Shown here piece by piece: positions 44,054 through 52,100 of a stretch of 64,000 nt of DNA. How positions within the stretch are numbered: position 1 is the stretch's first letter; every line of letters begins with the position of its first letter. The notes beneath the pieces are model-generated. The model saw only the letters and a list, made by a program, of their open reading frames with translations, was not told the DNA's origin and did not search any database. Location of the stretch: contig NZ_CP018171.1 of the NCBI RefSeq assembly GCF_001889605.1, positions 806,001 through 870,000 of the forward strand. Reading direction: 5' to 3'. A program made the position numbers and the translations under genes. This stretch comes from Aquibium oceanicum (GTDB lineage: Bacteria; Pseudomonadota; Alphaproteobacteria; Rhizobiales; Rhizobiaceae).

Positions 44054-44820
44054 CCGCGCTCCTGAGCACCCGCAACGTCGAGACCTACTATGGGCCGATC
44101 ATGGCCATAGGCGGCGTGTCGATCGACGTGCCCGAGGGCAAGATCGTCTGCGTGCTCGGCGCCAACGGCGCCGGCAAGACGACCTTGCTGAAGACGATCT
44201 CGGGGGCGATCGACTGCCGCAAGGGCCAGGTCCTGTTTCGCGGCGAGGAGGTCCAGAACCGCAACCCGGACGCGGTTGCGGCCTGCGGCATCGCCCATGT
44301 GCCGGAAGGCCGCGAGGTCTTCCCGTTCATGAGTGTCGAGGAAAACCTGATCGTCGGCGCCTGGGGCCGATCCGACAAGGACGCGGTCGCTCGCGACATG
44401 GAGGCGGTCTACCAGTATTTCCCCGATCTCGCGACCAAGCGCCACGACATGGCCGGCTTCCTGTCGGGAGGCCAGCAGCAGATGCTCGCGATCGGTCGCG
44501 GCCTGATGGGCGACGCCTCGCTGATGATCCTCGACGAGCCGTCCCTCGGTCTGTCGCCGCTGCTCACCCAGATGATCTTCGGCATCGTCAGGAGGATCAA
44601 CCGGGAGCGCGGGATCACGATCCTGCTGGTCGAGCAGAATGCGGTGGCGGCGCTGGATCTCGCGGACCACGGCTATGTCATGGAGGTCGGACGCATCGTC
44701 ATGGACGCGCCGACCAGCGAACTGCGCGAAAGCGACGACATCAGGGAGTTCTATCTCGGCAAGTCGGACGAGGGGATCCGCGGCGAAAAGCGCTGGAAGA
44801 AGCGCAAGACATGGAGGTGA
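44050..44820 (+). CDS. livF: Branched-chain-type ABC transporter ATPase (LivF)
   Basis: A 256-residue ATPase. Walker A is GANGAGKTTL (about 37-46), the signature is LSGGQQQMLAIGRGLM, Walker B is LMILDEPSLGLSP and the H-loop is LLVEQN. It overlaps the livG stop by ATGA, and its own 3' end overlaps the ribosome site of the acyl-CoA synthetase gene. It is the second ATPase of the liv set. Confidence 0.93.
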   Translation: MTALLSTRNVETYYGPIMAIGGVSIDVPEGKIVCVLGANGAGKTTLLKTISGAIDCRKGQVLFRGEEVQNRNPDAVAACGIAHVPEGREVFPFMSVEENLIVGAWGRSDKDAVARDMEAVYQYFPDLATKRHDMAGFLSGGQQQMLAIGRGLMGDASLMILDEPSLGLSPLLTQMIFGIVRRINRERGITILLVEQNAVAALDLADHGYVMEVGRIVMDAPTSELRESDDIREFYLGKSDEGIRGEKRWKKRKTWR

Positions 44821-44825
44821 CCGCC

Positions 44826-46673
44826 ATGCAGCACGTCAGGCCGCCAGAACCGGACCGGATCGAGATCGACGGCTGCGACACGCTCGCCCGCCTCTTTGCA
44901 AAACGCGTCGAACAATGGGGCGAGCGAACGGCGCTGCGCGAGAAGAACTTCGGTGTCTGGGAAAGCTACACCTGGAGCGATTTCGACCGCATCGCCCGAT
45001 CTTATGCCGCCGGCCTTATGAAGCTCGGGATGAAGTCCGGCGACGTCGTCGCGGTCCTGTCGGAAGACAACAAGGAATGGGTGTTCGCCGACATGGCGGT
45101 TCATCTGGCGCATGGCACCGTGAACGGCATCTATCCGACCTACCAGGCCGAACAGCTCCAACACATCCTGCAGGACAGCGATGCGCGCTACCTGATCGTC
45201 GAGGACGAGGAACAGCTCGACAAGTATCTCGCGGTCGCAGACCGGCTGCCGCTAGTCGAGCACGTATTCGTCATCGACTGGAAGGGCCTGCGAAATTTCA
45301 CCGACGAGCGCGTCTGGCCGATCGCCAGGCTGGAAGAGCTTGGCGCTCGAGCCTTGTCGGAGATGCCCGCAATCCTCGACGCGCGCATGGCCGAGGGACG
45401 AGGCGAGGACATCGCGGTCCTCGTCTACACGTCCGGCACCACCGGCAAACCGAAGGGCGCACGCCTCTCCCATCGTGCGCTGCTGTTCCAGATGACCGCG
45501 GTGCCGGTCCCGTTCGCGGCTAGGCAGGGAGACGAGATTCTCACCTATCTTCCGCTCTGCCACCTGGCCGAGCGCATAATTTCGCTGTGCGTACAGCTCC
45601 GTGTCGGCACCGTGCTGAATTTCGCCGAAAGTTCGGAGAGCGTCTTCCTCAACATCCGCGAGCTGTCGCCGACGATCCTGTTCGCCGTGCCGCGCATCTG
45701 GGAGAAGTTCTATTCGCGCATCGCGACCCTGATGGACGAGGCGACGTGGCTCGGCCGGACAGGCTACCGGATCGCCATCGGCATCGGGCGCCGGCGGGCG
45801 CGGCTGCTGATGGACGGCAAGTCGCCTTCGGCCGTTCTGGAAGGAGCCTACCGGCTCGCCGATCTCCTCGTGTTCCGGAACATCAAGCAGGAACTCGGTC
45901 TCGACCGCACGCGCATCCGGCTTTCCGGCGCGGCGCCGATCAGCGTCGACCTACTGGAATGGTACGTGGCCCTGGGCCTGCCGGTGAGCGAGGTCTACGG
46001 GCAGACCGAGACGGGCATCGCGACCTTCTGCAAGCCCGGCACACGCCCGGGCCATGTCGGCCATCCCGTGGCGCGGACGGAGGTCAAGCTCGGTGCGCAG
46101 GACGAGATCCTGGTGCGATCGCCCGGCAATTTCTCCGGCTACCACAATCTGCCCGAAGCAACCGCCTCCACGCTCGTCGACGGCTGGGTGCATACGGGAG
46201 ACGTCGGCGCGATGCTCCCCGGTGGCGAACTCAGGATCACCGATCGCCTGAAGGACATAATCATCACGGCGGGCGGAAAGAACGTGACGCCGTCGCTCCT
46301 GGAGAACCGGCTGAAATTTTCGCCCTACATCGCCGATGCCGTCATCATCGGAGATCGCCGGAAGTATCTCGCCTGCCTCGTGATGATCGACCGCGAGAAC
46401 GTCGAGACGTTCGCTCAGAAGAACGCGATCCCCTTCTCGGATTTCCGGTCGCTCTGCGCGCGGCCGGAGATCGTGGGGCTGGTCGCGAAAGTGATCAAGG
46501 AAGCCAACGACCAATTCTCCAGCGTCGAGCAGGTCAAGTCATTCCGGCTGATCGACGTGATGCTGACGCCGGAGGACGAGGAACTGACACCGACGATGAA
46601 GCTGAAGCGCAGTTTCGTCGAGCGCAAGTATGCCGAGCTGATCTCCGACATGTATCGCAGCCCGGCCGCATGA
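44826..46673 (+). CDS. Long-chain-type acyl-CoA synthetase (AMP-binding)
   Basis: A 615-residue ANL enzyme of the longer FadD15/Faa type. It has VYTSGTTGKPKGARLSH (P-loop), the YGQTETGIATF motif, the GWVHTGD element and the hinge RLKDIIITAGGKNVTPS. The start MQHVRPPEP at 44826 is chosen for the GGAGGTGA site; an ATG five codons earlier also fits. It activates the imported carboxylic acid for the operon's acyl-CoA dehydrogenase. It lies between the transporter ATPases and the binding protein. Confidence 0.92.
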   Translation: MQHVRPPEPDRIEIDGCDTLARLFAKRVEQWGERTALREKNFGVWESYTWSDFDRIARSYAAGLMKLGMKSGDVVAVLSEDNKEWVFADMAVHLAHGTVNGIYPTYQAEQLQHILQDSDARYLIVEDEEQLDKYLAVADRLPLVEHVFVIDWKGLRNFTDERVWPIARLEELGARALSEMPAILDARMAEGRGEDIAVLVYTSGTTGKPKGARLSHRALLFQMTAVPVPFAARQGDEILTYLPLCHLAERIISLCVQLRVGTVLNFAESSESVFLNIRELSPTILFAVPRIWEKFYSRIATLMDEATWLGRTGYRIAIGIGRRRARLLMDGKSPSAVLEGAYRLADLLVFRNIKQELGLDRTRIRLSGAAPISVDLLEWYVALGLPVSEVYGQTETGIATFCKPGTRPGHVGHPVARTEVKLGAQDEILVRSPGNFSGYHNLPEATASTLVDGWVHTGDVGAMLPGGELRITDRLKDIIITAGGKNVTPSLLENRLKFSPYIADAVIIGDRRKYLACLVMIDRENVETFAQKNAIPFSDFRSLCARPEIVGLVAKVIKEANDQFSSVEQVKSFRLIDVMLTPEDEELTPTMKLKRSFVERKYAELISDMYRSPAA

Positions 46674-46711
46674 AGACGTCACACGAGAACGAAACACAGG
46701 GAGGAACTGCA

Positions 46712-47875
46712 ATGAAGATGACCTTGCTTGGCCTGGCGACGGTGTTGTCGCTGTCCACCACGCCTCTGCTCGCACAGACCCAGGGAGTGACCGACACCAC
46801 GGTGAAGTTCGGCAGCCATACCGATCTGTCCGGCCCGCTCGCCATCGGCGGCGCACCGGCCACGGTGGCATCGCAGATCCGGTTCGACGAGGCCAACGCG
46901 GCCGGTGGCGTGCATGGCCGCATGATCGAACTGGTCGTCGAGGACACGCAATATCAGGTGCCCCTCGCCGTGCGGGCGACCAACAAGCTGGTTCAGAGCG
47001 ACAAGGTGTTCGCGCTGTTCCATTCCGTGGGAACGCAGCAGGGTCTCGCCACCATGCCGATCACGGACAAGGCCGGCATTCCCTACATATTCCCGCTCAC
47101 GGCCGCCGCCGCGATGGCCGAGCCGCTCAATCCGCTGCACTTCAGCTATTTCGTCACCTACGCCAACCAGGCGAGCGGCGCGATCCGCTATTTCCACGAG
47201 AAGGAAAAGTTCTCGTCGCTGTGCATGCAGACGCACTCGACCGAATACGGCGACGAAAACCGCCGTGGAATGGAGGCAGTCACCTCCGAGCTGGGCATCG
47301 AAGTGAAGCTCGTCGGAACGCATAAGCCGACCGATACCGAGTTCGCGGGCGCGGCGACCGCGATCAAGAATGCCGGCTGCGACTTCGTCTATCTCGGCAC
47401 CACGATCAAGGACACGATCGCGCTCTATGCGACGCTCCGCAAGCTCGGCTACGAGGGAACGATCGCCGCGAACATGCTCCCCTTCCTGCCGATGGTGCCA
47501 GCGGCCGGCGGCGGCGCGATGGAAGGGCTGCAGGTGGTGACGCCGATGGGAGCCGTCGACTGGACGTCCGGCCCGCCCGAACGCAAGGCCTTCTTCGACG
47601 AATACATGAAGCGCCAGAACGAGGAGCCTTCCGTCTATGCGATCTACGGCTGGCTCGCCGCCGACCTCGCCGTGAAGGCGCTGGAGAATGCCGGGCCTGA
47701 CCTGACCGTCGAGAGCTTCACCAAGGGTATCGAGCAGATCCAGGGCTATCAGGATCCGTTCGGCGGACCGACGATCAGCTTTGGACCCGAGAAGCATTTC
47801 GGCGGCGACAAGCTGCTCCTCTACGCGGTCAAGGACGGCAAGTGGGAACTGGTCGAGCAGAATCTCGAGTTCTAG
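46712..47875 (+). CDS. Branched-chain-type ABC transporter substrate-binding protein (LivK)
   Basis: A 387-residue periplasmic receptor. It has a signal peptide MKMTLLGLATVLSLSTTPLLA (cleavage near 21) and the type I periplasmic-binding fold with FGSHTDLSGPLAIGG and GGVHGRMIELVVEDTQY. GGGAGG stands a few bases before its ATG. It delivers the substrate to LivHM. Receptors of this kind in aromatic and CoA catabolic operons often bind aromatic acids or other carboxylates rather than amino acids; the ligand here is unknown. Confidence 0.93.
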   Translation: MKMTLLGLATVLSLSTTPLLAQTQGVTDTTVKFGSHTDLSGPLAIGGAPATVASQIRFDEANAAGGVHGRMIELVVEDTQYQVPLAVRATNKLVQSDKVFALFHSVGTQQGLATMPITDKAGIPYIFPLTAAAAMAEPLNPLHFSYFVTYANQASGAIRYFHEKEKFSSLCMQTHSTEYGDENRRGMEAVTSELGIEVKLVGTHKPTDTEFAGAATAIKNAGCDFVYLGTTIKDTIALYATLRKLGYEGTIAANMLPFLPMVPAAGGGAMEGLQVVTPMGAVDWTSGPPERKAFFDEYMKRQNEEPSVYAIYGWLAADLAVKALENAGPDLTVESFTKGIEQIQGYQDPFGGPTISFGPEKHFGGDKLLLYAVKDGKWELVEQNLEF

Positions 47876-47985
47876 CGCTCGCCAAGGCTGAAGACATCGG
47901 TTCCGGGATGAGAACGTCCCGGAACGAGAAGCCGGCGCGACCGGCAGATCGAACGTCTTTCGTGACCAGTCCGGAAGGAAATGTG

Positions 47986-48789
47986 GTGGCCGAATTCACC
48001 AGCGAGACCAGATCTGACGGCATCGCGATCATCACCTTCGACGTCCCCGAACGGCTGAATCCGCTCGGGCCCGCCGGACTTCGCAGCCTCGCCGATCATC
48101 TGGTTGCGCTTTCAGGCGACGATTCGGTCGTCGCGGTCGTGCTGACCGGCCAAGGCAAGGCGTTCTCCTCCGGCGCGAGCCTTGACCAGCTTCTCGGCCT
48201 GATCGGCACGGAGGGGTCCGCCGGGTTACCGCCGCGCCTCATCCGCGATCTGTTCGACACGGCCGTGAACCCGATCCAGCGGGCGATCGCGGACATGCCG
48301 AAACCCGTGATCACGGCCATCAATGGCATCGCGGCGGGCGGCGGCGTTGGGCTTGCGCTCGCTGGCGACGTCGTCTTGGCAACCGAGAATGCGAGCTTCC
48401 GCCTGACCTTCGTGCCGAACCTCGCTATCATGCCGGATCTCGGGGCAAGCTGGTTCCTGACCCGGCTCGCCGGTCGCGGACGGGCGATGGCCGCCGTGAT
48501 GACCGGCGACGCGATCTCCGCACGCGAGGCGCTGGCGTGGGGGCTCGTCTGGCGGATCGAGCCGGAGGAGACGTTGCTGTCCGCCGCCATCGATTTGGCC
48601 GGTCGCCTCGCGCGCGGACCGCGACACATGTATCCCGTCCTGAGGCGCGCCATCGATGGCGCTTCGCGCGCGAGCCTGTCCGAACAGCTCGACTTGGAAC
48701 GCGAGGTCAATGTCGAGCTCTGCGGCACCCCGCAATTCGCCGAAGGCGTCCGTGCCTTCCTCGAGAAACGCCCTCCGCAATTTCAATGA
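47986..48789 (+). CDS. PaaG-like enoyl-CoA hydratase/isomerase
   Basis: A 267-residue crotonase-fold protein. It has the oxyanion-hole segments GKAFSSGASLDQLL and NGIAAGGGVGLALAGD, and the PNLAIMPDLGASWFLTRLAGRGRA stretch resembling PaaG, whose Asp acts in isomerisation. A true hydratase Glu is not seen at the usual place. The GTG at 47986, seven bases after GGAAGG, is the preferred start; a GTG one codon earlier or an ATG at 47908 are alternatives. It is downstream of the LivK gene in the operon. Confidence 0.85.
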   Translation: MAEFTSETRSDGIAIITFDVPERLNPLGPAGLRSLADHLVALSGDDSVVAVVLTGQGKAFSSGASLDQLLGLIGTEGSAGLPPRLIRDLFDTAVNPIQRAIADMPKPVITAINGIAAGGGVGLALAGDVVLATENASFRLTFVPNLAIMPDLGASWFLTRLAGRGRAMAAVMTGDAISAREALAWGLVWRIEPEETLLSAAIDLAGRLARGPRHMYPVLRRAIDGASRASLSEQLDLEREVNVELCGTPQFAEGVRAFLEKRPPQFQ

Positions 48790-49065
48790 GTGATTGATGC
48801 GCGCAGGCGTGACGAACGTCGAGAACCACGCGCATCGCGGAGACCGACCCCAAATGCGGGTGGCTCTCTTTCGTTATCTCAAGTCGTTCGCGGTCGTGAC
48901 CGCTTCGCTCTACGTGTGGCTGGTATCGGCGGTCCCGCCGGGTTATTGGCTATGCGACTGGAATGGTCCAGACGGCGCTCACTGCGTGGTTGGAATAGCC
49001 TGTCGTCCCGGCGCATGATCGAGGCGGCGGAATGGACCTTTCCGGAAAGAAATGCAGGACCGAAC

Positions 49066-50079
49066 ATGCGAAAGATCGACGTCTTCACCCACATCTGGCC
49101 CGAAGCCTACTTCAAGGCGCTGATCGGCATCGTCGGCGAGATGCATGCCATCACGGCCCGATCCGGCCGAGTGCCGATGATGACCGATCTCGATCGGCGC
49201 TTCGAGGTCATGGATATGTTCGGCGACGACTATTGTCAGGTGCTGTCGCTGGCTGCGCCGGCACTGGAGGCGATCGGCACACCGGAACAGGCGCTGGAAC
49301 TGTCGCGCATCGGTACCGACGCCATGGCGGAGCTGTGCGCGAAGCATCCGCGCCGGTTCCCGGGCTTCATCGGCCAGGCGCCGCTCTCGAACCCCGCAGC
49401 CTGTGTCGACGAATGCCGCCGCGCCATCGAGGAGAAGGGCGCCGTCGGCATGCAGATCTACACGAACGTGAAAGGCAAGCCGCTCGACCTCGAGGAATTT
49501 GCGCCCTTCTTCGATTACATGGCCAAAGCCGGCAAGCCCGTGTGGATGCATCCGGCGCGTGCGCAGGATTTCCCAGACTACCAGACCGAAAATCTTTCGG
49601 AGTACGAAATTTGGTGGACCTTCGGTTGGCCCTACGAGACCTCGGCCGCCATGGCGCGAATGGTCTTCTCGCGCTTCTTCGACCGTTTCCCGGGCCTGAA
49701 GGTGATCACCCACCATGCCGGCGGAATGGTGCCCTTTTTCGAGGGGCGCGTCGGCCCCGGCTGGGACCAGATGGGCAAGCGCACGACAGACCGCGATCTC
49801 GCCCCGGTTCTATCGGCCCTGGAGCGCCCGCATCTGGAGTACTTCAAGGAGTTCTATGCCGACACGGCGTCTTTCGGTTCACGCAAGGCGATCGAGCACG
49901 CGGTGGAGTTCTTCGGCGAGGAGCGCGTGCTGTTCGCCTCCGATGCGCCGTTCGATCCGGAAGGCGGCCCGATGTACATTCGGGAGACCATCCGGATCCT
50001 CGACGCACTGGAGGACGAGGCGCTGAAGCGCAGGATCTATCAGGACAACGCCGTCGCCCTGCTCGGCCCGTCGATCTAG
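49066..50079 (+). CDS. Amidohydrolase-2 family protein (ACMSD-like)
   Basis: A 337-residue TIM-barrel protein starting MRKIDVFTHIWPEAYFKAL. The family metal motif HxH appears as FTH, so the first His is Phe, a variant also known in some decarboxylase relatives. Other metal or acid sites are in KVITHHAGGMVPFFEGRV and LFASDAPFDPEGG. AGGA precedes the ATG; a long in-frame N-terminal extension to 48790 has no family sequence. Possible roles are decarboxylation or hydrolysis of an aromatic or ring-opened product. It is the last gene of the plus-strand operon and converges with the FAH gene. Confidence 0.87.
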   Translation: MRKIDVFTHIWPEAYFKALIGIVGEMHAITARSGRVPMMTDLDRRFEVMDMFGDDYCQVLSLAAPALEAIGTPEQALELSRIGTDAMAELCAKHPRRFPGFIGQAPLSNPAACVDECRRAIEEKGAVGMQIYTNVKGKPLDLEEFAPFFDYMAKAGKPVWMHPARAQDFPDYQTENLSEYEIWWTFGWPYETSAAMARMVFSRFFDRFPGLKVITHHAGGMVPFFEGRVGPGWDQMGKRTTDRDLAPVLSALERPHLEYFKEFYADTASFGSRKAIEHAVEFFGEERVLFASDAPFDPEGGPMYIRETIRILDALEDEALKRRIYQDNAVALLGPSI

Positions 50080-50132
50080 GAGGACCGGGCCAGGAAGGCC
50101 GTCACGCGGGCCGTTATGTCAATGCTTCCCGC

Positions 50133-50987
50133 TCAGCCGCCGACCTTGACCGACATCTCGCCGATCCGGTCGATCCAGGCGTGCATGGTGTCGCCGGGTG
50201 AGACTGGTGCAACGCCCTCGGGAGTGCCCGTCATGATCACGTCGCCCGGATACAGCGTGTAGGCTTTCGAGGCGTAGGCGATGAGCTTCTGGACGTTCCA
50301 GATCAACAGGCTCGTGTTCGACTTCTGCCTGGTCTCGCCGTTCACCTTGATCTCGAAATCGAGATTGCCCGGATCGCCGATCTCGTCGGCCGTCACCACA
50401 TGCGGCCCCAGCACTGTGAAAGTGTCCAGCGACTTGCGGAAGGAGCGATCCTCCGTGCCGCGGATCGTCATGTCGAGCCCGATCATGTAGCCCGCGACAT
50501 GGTCGAGCGCATCGGATTCGGCGATACGAAAACCCTTCCTGCCGATCACCAGCGCAAGTTCGATCTCGTGGTCGATGCGGCGGTCTGGCCAGTCCGCGAC
50601 CACCGTCTCGCTCGCGCCGATCAGCGAACTGGGCGCCTTCAGGAAGACGCCGTAATCGGCGATCGTCTTCACCTGCGTGCCGAAGTTGATCTGCTTGTCG
50701 GCCCGCGATTCATCGAGATGAAGCTGGTAATTCACCGGCGCGGCGACGATCTTACCGGGATTGGCGACGGGCGACAGCAGCCTCACGTCGCCGACTGGCC
50801 GGCCCGGCGTGGATCGGGCGAGTTCTTCCATCTTAGGGCGCAGGCGCTCGAAATGATTGAAGAAGTGGTCGCCGCGCGGCGCTGGCCATTTCAGCGGCGG
50901 CAGGTCGTCCAGGGCGGCGGTGACGTCGTGGACGAGGTCGTTGGCGACGACACCGATGCGGTCGTCGTCGAAGCGGCAGAAACGCAT
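50133..50987 (-). CDS. Fumarylacetoacetate hydrolase-family protein (fumarylpyruvate/maleylpyruvate hydrolase-like)
   Basis: A 284-residue FAH-fold protein. The metal and catalytic region is DHEIELALVIGRKG with the ExE pair and the following YMIGLDMTIRG Asp. The C-terminal block is YPGDVIMTGTPEGVAPVSPGD. Next to a gentisate dioxygenase-like gene, the best reading is hydrolysis of maleylpyruvate or fumarylpyruvate to pyruvate and maleate or fumarate. No maleylpyruvate isomerase is seen in the window, so direct cleavage of maleylpyruvate is possible. It is the last gene of the GntR-linked minus-strand operon. Confidence 0.88.
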   Translation of the reverse strand: MRFCRFDDDRIGVVANDLVHDVTAALDDLPPLKWPAPRGDHFFNHFERLRPKMEELARSTPGRPVGDVRLLSPVANPGKIVAAPVNYQLHLDESRADKQINFGTQVKTIADYGVFLKAPSSLIGASETVVADWPDRRIDHEIELALVIGRKGFRIAESDALDHVAGYMIGLDMTIRGTEDRSFRKSLDTFTVLGPHVVTADEIGDPGNLDFEIKVNGETRQKSNTSLLIWNVQKLIAYASKAYTLYPGDVIMTGTPEGVAPVSPGDTMHAWIDRIGEMSVKVGG

Positions 50988-51016
50988 GGATTATTCCCTA
51001 GGCTCTCGGTGAAATC

Positions 51017-52066
51017 TCAGCGGGCCGCGCCACGCTCTTCGCGCCACAGGCCAAGCTTCTCCTGGGCGACGCGGTCAGAGAAGCAGAACACGAAACTGTC
51101 CTGCGTCGCCTTGAAGCTGCGCCACGTCCACCCCGGCGCGACAGCCACGTCGCGTTCGGAGAGATCGAAGTTCTTGTCGCCGATCGTCGCGGTCACGGCG
51201 CCCTCGCTGAGCGCCATCACGATGCCGTCGGTGGAGCGCATCGGCGCGGTCTCGAACCCCTTCGGCAGGTGCGTCATCCAGGCCGACATGGTCGGCATGG
51301 CCCACCCGCCGTCGATCGGATTTGCATAGCGCAGCGAGACCGCCTCGTGTGCGTCCGGCTCCTCGCCCTTCGCCGCGGCGACCAGAGCCTCGCGCGTCCG
51401 CTCGTAGGGATAGTTGAAGATCGGCGTCGTCAGCCCGTACCGCTCGACAGGCTTGAGCGGCAGCATGCCCGACCCGAAGCGGGCTATGGCGTCGCCCTCG
51501 GGGCGGGTGATCGACTGCCGCTCGTCATTGTAGTGTTCGTTGAAGCCGGCCTCGAAAAAGGAGACCAGCGGCAGGTCGAGCCCGTCCAGCCAGGCGCAGG
51601 GATCGGAGCCTTCGTTGCCGTGGTCGTGATACGCCCAGGACGGCGTGATGATGAAATCGCCACGGCGCATGGTCGTCCGCTCGCCGCCGACCGCCGTGAA
51701 TGCGCCTTCGCCCTCCAGCATGAAGCGCAGTGCCGACGGCGTATGACGATGCGCCGGCGCCGTCTCGCCCGGCATGATCAACTGGATTCCGGCATACATC
51801 GTGGACGTAGCGCGCGACATGCCGGTGAAGTTCGGGTTCTCCAGCACGAGTACGCGCCGTTCTGCCTCCTGCGCAGTAAGCAACCGCCCGGACTCCATGA
51901 GCAGTGGGCGGATGTCGGAGTATCGCCAACGGTGGGGCGCGGCCTTCGACTTCGGCTCGTTCGGCAGCAGGCCGCGCAGCACCTCCCAGAGCGGAGCGAG
52001 GTTCTGCGGCGCCAGCCGGTCGTAGAAGTCCTTGCGCTGCTCGGGCGTCGAACTGGATTGTGTCAT
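51017..52066 (-). CDS. Gentisate 1,2-dioxygenase-like double-cupin
   Basis: A 349-residue bicupin. The first cupin has the Fe ligands of gentisate dioxygenase in PAHRHTPSALRFMLEGEGAFTAV (HxH) and the later YHDHGNEG His. The second cupin (around 260-340) lacks a full metal set, as in the family. It would open gentisate between C1 and C2 to maleylpyruvate. GAAGGA is well placed before the ATG at 52066. It is followed by the FAH gene and preceded by the TRAP permease gene, so transport, cleavage and hydrolysis are in one operon. A close relative acting on salicylate or hydroxynaphthoate is possible. Confidence 0.88.
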   Translation of the reverse strand: MTQSSSTPEQRKDFYDRLAPQNLAPLWEVLRGLLPNEPKSKAAPHRWRYSDIRPLLMESGRLLTAQEAERRVLVLENPNFTGMSRATSTMYAGIQLIMPGETAPAHRHTPSALRFMLEGEGAFTAVGGERTTMRRGDFIITPSWAYHDHGNEGSDPCAWLDGLDLPLVSFFEAGFNEHYNDERQSITRPEGDAIARFGSGMLPLKPVERYGLTTPIFNYPYERTREALVAAAKGEEPDAHEAVSLRYANPIDGGWAMPTMSAWMTHLPKGFETAPMRSTDGIVMALSEGAVTATIGDKNFDLSERDVAVAPGWTWRSFKATQDSFVFCFSDRVAQEKLGLWREERGAAR

Positions 52067-52100
52067 GTCGTCGTCCTTCAAGAAACTCGTTCGCTATGCG

